Assembly: GCA_019635875.1 (NCBI GenBank)
Contig: JAHBYP010000012.1
Coordinates: 1-64,000, forward strand
Source of the DNA: Alphaproteobacteria bacterium
Lineage (GTDB): Bacteria > Pseudomonadota > Alphaproteobacteria > Reyranellales > Reyranellaceae
Direction of reading: 5' to 3'
DNA length: 64,000 bases
Numbering within the stretch: position 1 is the first letter of the stretch; each line of letters starts with the position of its first letter. The notes beneath the pieces were generated by a model. The model did not search any database and was not told where the DNA came from. It was given only the letters and a program-made list of their open reading frames with translations. Position numbers and translations under genes: made by a program. Below, in pieces: positions 39,742 to 48,001 of this stretch.

Positions 39742-41304
39742 CTATCCCACCATACGCTCTCTGCCCGCCCAGTACGTGGCGCGCAGGACCTTCTTGTCGA
39801 CCTTGCCGACGGCGGTGAGCGGCAGCTGATCGACGAACTCGACCCGCTTGGGCGCCTGCTGCGGACCCTTGCGATCCTTGACCAGCTGCATCAGCGCTTC
39901 GGCCTCGACCCTGCCGCCCGGCTTGCGCACGATCAGCGCAGTGACCGCCTCGCCCCATTTCGGGTCGGGTACGCCGATCACCGCGGCCATGGCGACGTCG
40001 GGATGCGACGTCAGCGCGTCCTCGACCTCGCGCGGGAAGACGTTGAAGCCGCCGGTGACGATCATGTCCTTCTTGCGATCGACGATGTAGAGATAGCCCT
40101 GCTCGTCGGCGCGCGCGATGTCGCCGGTGTGCAGCCAGCCGCCCTTGAAGGCTTCCGCCGTCTGCTCCGGCCGCTTCCAGTACGACTCGATGGTGTAGGG
40201 CGAGCGCACGCAGATCTCGCCCGCCTGCCCCATCGCCACCTCGTTGAGATCCTCGTCGAGCAGCTTGACCTGCACGCCGGCCACCGGCGCGCCGCAGGAG
40301 GCGAAGAGCTCGGGCCGCTTCGCATCGTGGTCCGCCTTGCGCAGCACGCTGATCGGATAGCATTCGGTCTGCCCGTACAGCTGCGAGAACACCGGGCCGA
40401 TCCGCTCCAGCCCCTCGACCAGCCGCGTCGGCGACATCGGCGAGGCGCCGTAGAGCAGCAGCTCGAGCGAGGAGAGATCGGTCTTGTCGAGCTGCGGATG
40501 GTCGAGCAGCACGTAGATCATCGTCGGCACGAGCAGGGTGAAGTTGATGCGCTCGCGCTCGATGGTCGCCAGCACCTTCGCCGGGTCGAATCCCTTCATC
40601 AGGTGGATGGTGCCGCCCAGCATCAGCGCCGGCGTCACCTTGGTGCCGGCGACATGCGTGATCGGCGCCACGGCGAGATAGCGGGGATCCCTGGGGAACT
40701 CGAAATCGGCGAGGATCGAAGGCGTGATCGCGCCGGCCGAGTGATGGCGGCGGATCGCACCCTTGGACTTGCCGGTCGTGCCGCCCGTGTAGTTGAGGAT
40801 GGCGTAATCGTGCGGGTTGGTCAGGTCGCATGCGCTCGCCTCGCCGACCTTCTCCGCCGCCGACAGGAGGTCGGTACCGAAGGCGGCTGTGCCCAGCGTG
40901 AACACCGTCTCCAACCGCAAGGCGCGCGCCGCGAGCTGGCCCCCACGCTCGGCGTAGGCCGGCACATCGACGATCAGCGCATCCATGTCGCCGTCGTCGA
41001 TCTGCTCGAGATGATCGTCGATCGAGCCCAGCGGATGCAGCCACGTGATGACGAGGCCGAGCGCGCCGGCGGCAACGCCGGCGCACCAACCCTCGACGCG
41101 GTTGGCGCTGAGCAACGCGACGTGCGTGCCATGCTTCAGCCCGGCCGCCGCCATCGCCGCCTGCATGCGGCCGATCAGGGACAGTGTGCCAGCGTAGCTG
41201 ATCGACCCGCCATCCCAGGCGAAGGCCGTACGGTCGGGAAAGCGGCGCAGCGCGCGGAACACCAGGCTCGTGCCGGTCGGCGCGTCGTAGAGCTGGTTGG
41301 TCAT
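39742..41304 (-). CDS. AMP-dependent acyl-CoA synthetase
   Basis: A 520-residue class I adenylate-forming enzyme that activates a carboxylic acid as acyl-AMP and then the CoA thioester. It shows the phosphate loop NYTGGTTGKSKGAIRRH, the YGQTECYPIS motif, the HTGDIAR Asp, and the hinge YIVDRKKDMIVTGGFNVFPR. The catalytic C-terminal Lys lies in LTAVGKVDKKVLRA. The acid substrate is unknown. It begins 22 bases after the alpha/beta hydrolase gene and is expected to share the TetR-controlled promoter. Confidence 0.92.
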   Translation of the reverse strand: MTNQLYDAPTGTSLVFRALRRFPDRTAFAWDGGSISYAGTLSLIGRMQAAMAAAGLKHGTHVALLSANRVEGWCAGVAAGALGLVITWLHPLGSIDDHLEQIDDGDMDALIVDVPAYAERGGQLAARALRLETVFTLGTAAFGTDLLSAAEKVGEASACDLTNPHDYAILNYTGGTTGKSKGAIRRHHSAGAITPSILADFEFPRDPRYLAVAPITHVAGTKVTPALMLGGTIHLMKGFDPAKVLATIERERINFTLLVPTMIYVLLDHPQLDKTDLSSLELLLYGASPMSPTRLVEGLERIGPVFSQLYGQTECYPISVLRKADHDAKRPELFASCGAPVAGVQVKLLDEDLNEVAMGQAGEICVRSPYTIESYWKRPEQTAEAFKGGWLHTGDIARADEQGYLYIVDRKKDMIVTGGFNVFPREVEDALTSHPDVAMAAVIGVPDPKWGEAVTALIVRKPGGRVEAEALMQLVKDRKGPQQAPKRVEFVDQLPLTAVGKVDKKVLRATYWAGRERMVG

Positions 41305-41326
41305 CGAGCCATTTCCCTCCCGCGGA

Positions 41327-42253
41327 TCATGCCGCCTCATCTCTGGCGATGGGCCGCGCCTCCGGCCGCAGGTGTTCCGTCAGGAACGCGATCTGGTCGG
41401 CGACGATCCGATCGATGTGCGGCGGATGGTACACTTCGAAATGATCGGTGTCGTAGTGGCGGGTGATGCCTCGCGGCGCCTCGTTCGCCACGCGGACCGC
41501 GATGGCGGGATCCATCAGGGTCTCGCGGTCGCTGACGCACACCAACAGCGGACAGCGCACTCGGCGCGCCATCGACGCGGCGTCATAGAACAGCAGGGTC
41601 AGGCCAGCCGCGGCCTGCACGCGCGGATCGAAGGCGTAGCCCTCGGGCACTACCGAGTGCCAGCCCTCATAGGCGCCCGGCAGGTTGACGAAGGCCCTCT
41701 CGCCGGGCCGGCCGACGATCGGCACGTAGCGACGCGGCAGGCCCAGGGCGCCGCGCACCAGATCCGACACGATCGGACCCGTCAGCCGCAGCAGGTGCGC
41801 CGGCCCGGCACTGAGCGCCGGCGCCCTGCCCTGCAACACCGGGCATTGCACAATTGCCACCGCGATGTCGGCGCGCCGCGCCGCCGTCGCCACGACGTGG
41901 CTGGCGCCGAACGACGTGCCCCAGAGCGCGATGCGGTTGGCGTCGAGCTCAGGCCGCGTACGCACGAAAGCCAGCGCCGCGTCGATGTCCTCGAAATAGC
42001 GCTTCAGGCTCATCAGCTGGCGGGGCTCTCCGTCCGACTCGCCGAGATGGCGGAAGTCGAAGGCCAGCACGGCGAAGCCCACGGCCGAGAAGCGCCGCTC
42101 GTAGCGATCGAGAATCATGGCATGCGTGGCGCCGCCGCCATGCACCAGCACGATGACCGGGTGCGGTCCCTCGCCGTCCGGCAGCGTCAGCCACGCCGCA
42201 CAGTTCTGCCCGCCCGAGCGGAAACTCAAACGCATGGTCATCGGTCGCTCCAT
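41327..42253 (-). CDS. Alpha/beta hydrolase
   Basis: A 308-residue alpha/beta-fold hydrolase of the dienelactone-hydrolase/xylan-esterase-like group. The oxyanion region is VLVHGGGATHAM, the nucleophile elbow is ALWGTSFGASHV (Ser), the acid may be Asp in VCVSDRETLMDP, and the His lies in DTDHFEVYHPPH. Three in-frame ATGs are close together (42253, 42241, 42235); the first is given. It is divergent from a TetR gene with a 41-base dyad between them. An ester or thioester cleaved here could feed the acid to the ligase encoded downstream; that is inference. Confidence 0.88.
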   Translation of the reverse strand: MERPMTMRLSFRSGGQNCAAWLTLPDGEGPHPVIVLVHGGGATHAMILDRYERRFSAVGFAVLAFDFRHLGESDGEPRQLMSLKRYFEDIDAALAFVRTRPELDANRIALWGTSFGASHVVATAARRADIAVAIVQCPVLQGRAPALSAGPAHLLRLTGPIVSDLVRGALGLPRRYVPIVGRPGERAFVNLPGAYEGWHSVVPEGYAFDPRVQAAAGLTLLFYDAASMARRVRCPLLVCVSDRETLMDPAIAVRVANEAPRGITRHYDTDHFEVYHPPHIDRIVADQIAFLTEHLRPEARPIARDEAA

Positions 42254-42256
42254 TGA

Positions 42257-42297
42257 GTACGGTGTACGTGTACCCCTGTGTATCACGTACATCGTAC
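42257..42297. promoter_or_regulatory. Large dyad operator between hydrolase and TetR genes
   Basis: GTACGGTGTACGTG (42257-42270) and CACGTACATCGTAC (42284-42297) are inverted repeats matching at 13 of 14 positions, separated by 13 bases. The dyad fills most of the 61-base space between the two divergent start codons. Its size and position fit an operator bound by the TetR protein encoded next to it, repressing both genes. Confidence 0.7.
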
Positions 42298-42314
42298 GTA
42301 AACAAGAGGCTCCG

Positions 42315-43010
42315 ATGCCCGCTCCAGCCCGATTCACGCGCGCGCAACTGCAGCAGGCGGCGCTCGACCTGGTCGACTCGCAGGGCGTCGCGGCCCTGTC
42401 GATGCGGACCCTGGCGAGCGCGCTCGGCACCGGACCGATGACGATCTACAATTACGTGCGTGATCGCGACGCGCTCGATGAGCTGGTCGTCGAGGCGGTG
42501 CTGGCAAACGCCCGGTGGCCTGATGCAAGCGATGATTGGCGTCGCGACGTGCGGACCATCGTGCAGGCGATGTGGGACGCCATCGACGCACACCCCCATG
42601 CGGTCCCGCTCATCCTCAGCCGCCGCACGCTGCATGAGGGAACCCTGCTGCCCGCCGAGGCCCTGCTAGCGGCGCTGTCGCGCAGCGGCCGGTCGGGGCC
42701 GGCGCTGCTGGCGGCGTTTCGCGCCGTGCTGGGCTTCGTCACCGGCCTCGCGCAAGTGCGATTGGCGCGCCAGCCGGGCGACGATGATCCCGACATCGCA
42801 CGGGCGCGGGAACTCGACCCGGCGCGCTTCCCGAAGCTGTTGGAGATCGCCGACGCAGCGGCATCTGTCGATCCCGACTACGAACTGCGCGCCGGCCTCG
42901 ACATCATCCTGGCAGGGCTCAGCCCGGCGGATGCACCGTCGTCCAGTGGCGCGCGATCTGCTCGCGGGTCGCGACCCAGACGCGCTCGTGGCTCAGCACA
43001 TGGTCCATGA
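42315..43010 (+). CDS. TetR family transcriptional regulator
   Basis: A 231-residue repressor with the TetR helix-turn-helix at about residues 10-55 (QLQQAALDLVDSQGVAALSM, LASALGTGPMTIYNYV). The ligand-binding domain resembles the TetR_C group (DDWRRDVRTIVQAMWDAIDA, ALLAAFRAVLGFVTGLAQ). AAGAGG precedes the ATG at 42315. The last 30 codons are Arg/Ser/Gly-rich and overlap the opposite-strand deacetylase gene by 92 bases, so the natural C-terminus may be poorly conserved. It is adjacent to its likely operator. Confidence 0.92.
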   Translation: MPAPARFTRAQLQQAALDLVDSQGVAALSMRTLASALGTGPMTIYNYVRDRDALDELVVEAVLANARWPDASDDWRRDVRTIVQAMWDAIDAHPHAVPLILSRRTLHEGTLLPAEALLAALSRSGRSGPALLAAFRAVLGFVTGLAQVRLARQPGDDDPDIARARELDPARFPKLLEIADAAASVDPDYELRAGLDIILAGLSPADAPSSSGARSARGSRPRRARGSAHGP

Positions 43011-43833
43011 AGCGGGCCAGGGATGCGGCGCGCCCCGGCCGGCCGGCGAGGCGGCAATGCAGGCCGATCGACATCATCTTTGGCGCGCCCGCCTTGCCTT
43101 CCGTGTAGAGCGTGTCGAAGGCGTCCTTCATGTAGTTGAACCAGCCTTCGCCGGCCGAGAAGCCCGGCGGCACCGCGAACTTCATGTCGTTGACGTCGAG
43201 CGTGTACGGCACGATCAGGTGTGGCGCGCCCTCGACGCGCACGTAGTACGGCAGGTCGTCGGCGTACGAATCGCTCGAGTAGAGGAAGCCGCCGTTCTCG
43301 ACGACGAGCTTCAGCGTGTGCTCGCTGAACCTCCCGGTGTACCAGCCGACCGGCCGCTTGCCGCAGGCCGCCTCGATGGCGCGGATCGCAAGATGCATGT
43401 GGTCGCGTTCCTCGGCCTCGCCGAAATCCCTGTAGTTGATCCAGCGATAGCCATGACTCGCCACCTCGTGGCCCGCGTCGGCCATGGCGCGGCCGGCGGC
43501 GTGGTTGAGCTCCAGCGCACGGCCCACGGCCCATGACGTGAAATGGACGCGGCGCTGGGCGAACAGGCGCAGGATGCGCCACAGACCCGCGCGCGCGCCG
43601 TACTCGTAGACCGACTCCGTGCTGAAATCGCGATGGCCGATCAGCGGCTGACCGCCCGGCACCTCGGTGAGATAGACCTCGGAGCCCGGATCGCCGTTGA
43701 GGATGGTGTTCTCGCCGCCTTCCTCGTAGTTCAGCACGAAGCTGACGGCGATGCGTGCGCCGCCGGGCCATTGCGGGTCGGGCGGATTGGGTCCGTAGCC
43801 GTGGAAATCGCGCGCGAGATAGTTCAGCGCCAT
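42919..43833 (-). CDS. puuE: Polysaccharide deacetylase-family allantoinase (PuuE-like)
   Basis: A 304-residue NodB-fold protein with the PuuE-type sequence RIAVSFVLNYEEGGENTILN, GARAGLWRILRLFAQ, DAGHEVASHGYRWINYRDF and KRPVGWYTGRFSEHT. PuuE proteins hydrolyse allantoin to allantoate without the usual metal site, and closely related proteins act on other cyclic amides. The divergent gene at 43925 encodes an allantoate-amidohydrolase-like enzyme, which supports a ureide or purine-ring role. Its 3' end overlaps the tetR gene end by 92 bases. Confidence 0.82.
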   Translation of the reverse strand: MALNYLARDFHGYGPNPPDPQWPGGARIAVSFVLNYEEGGENTILNGDPGSEVYLTEVPGGQPLIGHRDFSTESVYEYGARAGLWRILRLFAQRRVHFTSWAVGRALELNHAAGRAMADAGHEVASHGYRWINYRDFGEAEERDHMHLAIRAIEAACGKRPVGWYTGRFSEHTLKLVVENGGFLYSSDSYADDLPYYVRVEGAPHLIVPYTLDVNDMKFAVPPGFSAGEGWFNYMKDAFDTLYTEGKAGAPKMMSIGLHCRLAGRPGRAASLARFMDHVLSHERVWVATREQIARHWTTVHPPG

Positions 43834-43855
43834 CGCCGCCTCCGACGGCCGCTGA

Positions 43856-43884
43856 TTGTCGCGCGGCCTCGCCGCCTGTATAGC
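43856..43884 (+). promoter_or_regulatory. Candidate promoter for the ureide-type hydrolase operon
   Basis: TTGTCG (43856-43861) and TATAGC (43879-43884) are separated by exactly 17 bases. The predicted start is about 35 bases before the ATG at 43925. Confidence 0.5.
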
Positions 43885-43924
43885 AACGGACGGGGCAAAT
43901 CACAGCGGATGGAGTGCGGACGCC

Positions 43925-45172
43925 ATGGACAGCGTCGATCTCGCCACGAGTGCCGTGCGAGAGGATCGCCTGTGGCAGCGCCACGCCGACATGGCCAGGC
44001 TGGGCGGCACGCCAAAAGGCGGCGTGAACCGGCAGGCGCTGTCCGCCGAGGATGCAGCTGCCCGCAATCTGCTCATGTCATGGGCAACGGCGCGCGGCTT
44101 CTCGATCTCGACCGATGGCATCGGCAATCTCTTCGTGCGTCGCGCCGGCACCGATCCCGCTGCGCGAGCGATCCTCAGCGGCTCGCACATGGACAGCCAG
44201 CCCACCGGCGGCCGCTTCGACGGCATGTACGGCGTGCTCGCCGCCTTCGAGGCGTTGGAGGCACTGGAGGACGCCGGCGTGCCGACCAGGCGGCCGGTCG
44301 AGGCGGTGGCCTGGACCAACGAGGAGGGCAGCCGCTTCCAGCCCGGGGCGATGGGATCGGCCGTCTTCGCCGGCCACTACGACCTGCAGACGATGCTCGA
44401 GGCGAAGGACTGGGATGGCGTGGTGCTCAGGGACGCACTGGCGCAGACGCTGGCCGCCGCGCCCGCGCCGGCACGCCCGGCAGGCAACGCGCTCGACGGC
44501 TATGTCGAGGTGCATATCGAGCAGGGACCGCGGTTGGAGGACGCGCGCAAGACCATCGGCGTGGTCACCGGTATCCAGGGCAGCCGGCGCTATATCGTGG
44601 CGATCACGGGTGAGGAAGCGCATGCCGGCACGACGCCGCGAGCGGCGCGCAGGGACGCGTTCGTGTCTGCCGTCGCGATCGCCGGCGCGATGCAGGCAGC
44701 GACCCGCGACACCGAGGACACGCTGCGCTTCACCGTCGGCCGCGTCGAGGTCTATCCCGGCTCGCCCAACACGGTGCCGGGCCGCGTCACCTTCACCATC
44801 GACATGCGCCATCCCGAGATGGCGGCGCTCGACCGCTACGAGGCGAAGCTGCACGAGGCCCTGGCACAGCATGCCGCGCCCTGCACCGCCACGATCGAGC
44901 GGGTCACCAACGTGGCGCCGACGGTGTTCCACAAGGAGGTCGTCGACCTCGTGCGCAGCGCCGCACAGCGCCTGATGCTGCCCAACATGGATATGCCCTC
45001 GGGCGCCGGCCACGATGCCATGCATATCGCCCGGCTCTGCCCCACTGGCATGGTCTTCGTGCCTTGCGAGCGGGGCATCAGCCACAACGAGATCGAGAAT
45101 GCCACGCCCCAGGACCTCGCTGCCGGCACCCGCGTGCTGGTCGAGACGCTGGTGCGCCTGGCCAACCGCTGA
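43925..45172 (+). CDS. Zn-dependent hydrolase, allantoate amidohydrolase / N-carbamoyl-amino-acid hydrolase family
   Basis: A 415-residue M20-fold amidase with the binuclear metal motifs of the HyuC/AllC group: LSGSHMDSQPTGGRFDGMYG (His, Asp), AWTNEEGSRFQPGAMGS (Glu pair) and PSGAGHDAMHIA (His). The dimerisation/lid region holds EEAHAGTTPRAARRDAF. Substrates in the family are allantoate, ureidoglycolate and N-carbamoyl amino acids; the PuuE-like neighbour makes allantoate the first guess. It starts a plus-strand operon with the M20 gene 10 bases downstream. Confidence 0.88.
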   Translation: MDSVDLATSAVREDRLWQRHADMARLGGTPKGGVNRQALSAEDAAARNLLMSWATARGFSISTDGIGNLFVRRAGTDPAARAILSGSHMDSQPTGGRFDGMYGVLAAFEALEALEDAGVPTRRPVEAVAWTNEEGSRFQPGAMGSAVFAGHYDLQTMLEAKDWDGVVLRDALAQTLAAAPAPARPAGNALDGYVEVHIEQGPRLEDARKTIGVVTGIQGSRRYIVAITGEEAHAGTTPRAARRDAFVSAVAIAGAMQAATRDTEDTLRFTVGRVEVYPGSPNTVPGRVTFTIDMRHPEMAALDRYEAKLHEALAQHAAPCTATIERVTNVAPTVFHKEVVDLVRSAAQRLMLPNMDMPSGAGHDAMHIARLCPTGMVFVPCERGISHNEIENATPQDLAAGTRVLVETLVRLANR

Positions 45173-45182
45173 GGATCCATCC

Positions 45183-46343
45183 ATGCCCGCTCTCGACAAG
45201 AGCCTCGTTTCGATTCTTTCGGACCTGATCGCGATTCCCAGCCCCTACCCGCCCGGCGAGAGCGTCGGCATCTGCGCCTATGCCGCCAGGCGCCTGAAGG
45301 CTGCCGGCTATCAGGTCGAGACCGTCACCAAGACGAAGAAGGTCGATAACGTCGTTGCGCGGATGAAGGCCAAGACCAAAGGAGCCAGCGTCGTCTTCAA
45401 CGCGCATGTCGACACGGTGGGCGTGGGCGAGCGCGCCAACTGGAGCACGGATCCGTTCAAGGCGGTGCTGAAGGCCGGCAAGGTTTACGGCCTGGGTGCC
45501 GGCAACTGCAAGGGCAGCATGGCGGTGCAGCTCTGGCTCGCCGAGGAAATCGCGCGACGCGGCGGTCCGGCCGCCGGCGAGGTCGTCTTCACCTTTGTCG
45601 CCGACGAGGAGAATCTCGGTCCCGACGGCATGGCGCATCTGCGCGCCACAAGGAAGGTGAAGCCCGATGTGCTGATCCTCGGCGCGCAGACCGAGAACCA
45701 GCTGATCGTCGCCGAGCGTGGCGTGCTGTGGGCGCGCATCACGACGAAGGGCAAGGCGGCGCATGCCGGCAACCCGGCTGCCGGCGACAACGCCATCCTG
45801 CGCATGATGCATCTCGTGGCCGTGCTGCAGACCTATTACGACAAGGTGCTGCCCGGCCGCGTGTCGGGCGCGATGAAGTCGACGGTCAACGTCGGCATGT
45901 TCCATGGCGGGCACAACACCAACGTGGTGCCCAGCGCCTGCACGGTCGAGATTGACCGCCGGCTGCTGCCCAACGAGAAGGTCAAGGCCGCCTTCACCGA
46001 GCTGAAAAAGGTCGTCGACTCGTCCGGCGAGCCGCGCGGCAGCTACAAGGTCGAGTTCCTCACCGGCACCAACGGCTTCTTCGCGCCGGAGAGCGGCCGG
46101 GGCGTCGACGCCTTCGAGAAGGCCATCCGCGCCCGTCTGCGCAGAGGCGCGAAGTTCCTCAACGCCACCGGCGTCAGCGACGGCCGCTATTTCGCCGACG
46201 ACGACATCGAGATCATCAATTTCGGTCCCGGCTCGGGCGCGCAGGGCCATGCTGCCAACGAAAGCGTGCCGGTTTCGCAGATGGTCGACGCCGCGCACAT
46301 CCAGCTCGCCGTCGTCGGCGCGCTGAACGGACTGGCGGGCTGA
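45183..46343 (+). CDS. M20-family peptidase/deacylase with an altered metal ligand
   Basis: A 386-residue protein of the ArgE/DapE/carboxypeptidase G2 family. The first metal motif is intact (AHVDT, His75 and Asp77), as are the catalytic Glu pair (VADEENLGPDG), the lid His (AAHAGNPAAGDN) and the final His (SGAQGHAANE). The bridging metal ligand, normally Asp in G-A-x-D-x-K-G, is Asn108 here (GAGNCKG, codon AAC at 45504-45506). Activity may therefore be altered or lost. It follows the allantoate-amidohydrolase-like gene by 10 bases and precedes the next start by 3 bases. Confidence 0.88.
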   Translation: MPALDKSLVSILSDLIAIPSPYPPGESVGICAYAARRLKAAGYQVETVTKTKKVDNVVARMKAKTKGASVVFNAHVDTVGVGERANWSTDPFKAVLKAGKVYGLGAGNCKGSMAVQLWLAEEIARRGGPAAGEVVFTFVADEENLGPDGMAHLRATRKVKPDVLILGAQTENQLIVAERGVLWARITTKGKAAHAGNPAAGDNAILRMMHLVAVLQTYYDKVLPGRVSGAMKSTVNVGMFHGGHNTNVVPSACTVEIDRRLLPNEKVKAAFTELKKVVDSSGEPRGSYKVEFLTGTNGFFAPESGRGVDAFEKAIRARLRRGAKFLNATGVSDGRYFADDDIEIINFGPGSGAQGHAANESVPVSQMVDAAHIQLAVVGALNGLAG

Positions 46344-46346
46344 GTT

Positions 46347-46910
46347 GTGCTCGACGGGGCCGGCGTACCCTCGAATACACCGCCGTCGAATAGCGGTGTC
46401 ACGCACACGGCTTCTTTCCAGCTCGACACCGATGACGTTGTCGGCGCGTTGCGTTCGCATTGGCGAACGATGGCCGGCTGGACGTTCTCATATGCGTGCA
46501 TAGCAATCATGTGGATCGCGGCGGCCGGCGCATGGCTATGGGGCGGTTCTCTTGTTGCCGCGTTAGCGTTGACGGGCGGCGCGGTTGGCGCTCCCGTCTA
46601 TCTTGCCGCGATTTACTGGCTGTATCTGCCCAAGGTCGGACGCCGTCAGTTCGCGCAATACGCCGCCTTGCGCGACGCCGCCGAGATGTCGTGGGATTCT
46701 GTGGCCGTGACGTTCTCATCGGTGAGATACACGTCGCGTACAAGCTGGTCTGACTATCGACGCTGGGCAGAGGACAGTCGTGTCTATCGGATATACCCGG
46801 TCGATGGGCAGTATCACGTGATACCCAAGCGCGCCTTCACGTCGCCGGCCGATGAAGCCGCCTTCAGGGCCTGCCTGGAATCGATTGGCAAACCCGCCGT
46901 TCGCGGTTAG
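46347..46910 (+). CDS. YcxB-like membrane protein
   Basis: A 187-residue protein with two membrane helices (YACIAIMWIAAAGAWLWGG and LVAALALTGGAVGAPVYLAA) and a C-terminal domain of the YcxB type (YTSRTSWSDYRRWAEDSRVY, then YHVIPKRAFTSPADEAAF). The function of the family is unknown. The start is a GTG at 46347, 3 bases after the preceding stop, so it is read as part of the hydrolase operon. By eye the gene is less GC-rich than its neighbours, a possible sign of transfer. Its stop codon directly abuts the stop of the converging acyltransferase gene. Confidence 0.75.
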   Translation: MLDGAGVPSNTPPSNSGVTHTASFQLDTDDVVGALRSHWRTMAGWTFSYACIAIMWIAAAGAWLWGGSLVAALALTGGAVGAPVYLAAIYWLYLPKVGRRQFAQYAALRDAAEMSWDSVAVTFSSVRYTSRTSWSDYRRWAEDSRVYRIYPVDGQYHVIPKRAFTSPADEAAFRACLESIGKPAVRG

Positions 46911-47999
46911 TCAGGTGGTTGCGAATCGCGTTCTCAGGCGCAGGGCCGGCCTCTCCACCCATTCATAGAGTGTGCGGGCGATTGCCAGCGTCAGTCCGAA
47001 GGCGATGATCAGGAGCAACCAGCCGGGCAGATCGACGCCCAGGGTCGAAGGCGCGCGCGACACCAGGAAGATGATCGGCAGGTGGATCAGGTAGAAGCTG
47101 TAGGACCAGCGCCCGATCATCGCCATCGGCCCCGTCGCGCGGCCCAGCGAATCGGTCGGCCGGGCGACGGCGCGGCAGATCAGCAGCATGCAGACGACGT
47201 CGACGGCGGTATAGCCCCAGATCAGCTGCGCGCCGGCATCAGTCGGCGAGAACCACAGCGCACCGTCCATGGTTCCCGTGGTCAGCCAGCCCAGCACAAT
47301 GGCGAGGCCGGTGGCGGCCAGGATGACGTAGCCGCGGCCGAGCCGGGCGCACAGCGCCGCCGGCAACAGGTTGATCAGCGCGCCGAAGGCGAAGGCGTCG
47401 ATGTGGGTGAACCCCGCGACGTACACCGCCTCGTGCTTGGCGGTGAAGTATTGTGGCCAGTGGTCGATGACGATCGCCAGGGCGGCGCGGACGACCGGGC
47501 CGGCGACGATCATGACGAACAGCGCGGTCGCCAGCCCGCGCCTCCCGAGGACCAGCACGACGAAAGGAAACAGCAGATAGAACTGCTCCTCGACCGCGAG
47601 GCTCCAGGTCGGCCCCATGACGGGATCGAACACGTAGGCCGAGGAAGCATGGAAGAAGTTGGAGGTGTAGGTCCACGCCCACGGCAGCGGATCGAGCAGC
47701 GCGCGGTCGCGCGTGAGCATGGCCACGGCGGTGACGACCAGCAGGAAGACGATGTAGACAGGAAAGATGCGGATCGTCCGCCGCCAGTAGAACGAAGCCA
47801 GCGCCGATCTCAGCGGCAGCTCGCGGTCGGCGAGCTCGAGCAGCCGGCCGCCGATCAGGTAGCCCGACAGCACGAAGAACAGCGATACGCCGGTCCAGCC
47901 GGTCGAGAACTCCTTGCCGATCAGGAAGCGCGTGTGAAAGGAGAAGACCAGCAGCGCGCCGAGCGCGCGGAACGCGTCAATGCTGGCGTTGCGTTCCAT
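46911..47999 (-). CDS. Acyltransferase 3 family membrane protein (OafA/YrhL-like)
   Basis: A 362-residue integral membrane acyltransferase with about ten helices. The N-terminus has the family motif NASIDAFRALGALLVFSFH (catalytic His) and VSLFFVLSGYLIGGRLL, followed by FYWRRTIRIFPVYIVF and GPTWSLAVEEQFYLLFPFVV. Such enzymes O-acylate surface polysaccharides, lipids or small molecules. The ATG lies 2 bases after the stop of the CoA ligase gene, so the ligase may supply its acyl donor; that link is inference from the tight coupling. Confidence 0.93.
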   Translation of the reverse strand: MERNASIDAFRALGALLVFSFHTRFLIGKEFSTGWTGVSLFFVLSGYLIGGRLLELADRELPLRSALASFYWRRTIRIFPVYIVFLLVVTAVAMLTRDRALLDPLPWAWTYTSNFFHASSAYVFDPVMGPTWSLAVEEQFYLLFPFVVLVLGRRGLATALFVMIVAGPVVRAALAIVIDHWPQYFTAKHEAVYVAGFTHIDAFAFGALINLLPAALCARLGRGYVILAATGLAIVLGWLTTGTMDGALWFSPTDAGAQLIWGYTAVDVVCMLLICRAVARPTDSLGRATGPMAMIGRWSYSFYLIHLPIIFLVSRAPSTLGVDLPGWLLLIIAFGLTLAIARTLYEWVERPALRLRTRFATT

Positions 48000-48001
48000 C
48001 G

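Noticed and set aside
46811..46824. Perfect palindrome GTATCACGTGATAC
   Set aside because: It lies inside the coding sequence of the YcxB-like gene and encodes part of the conserved region; probably chance.
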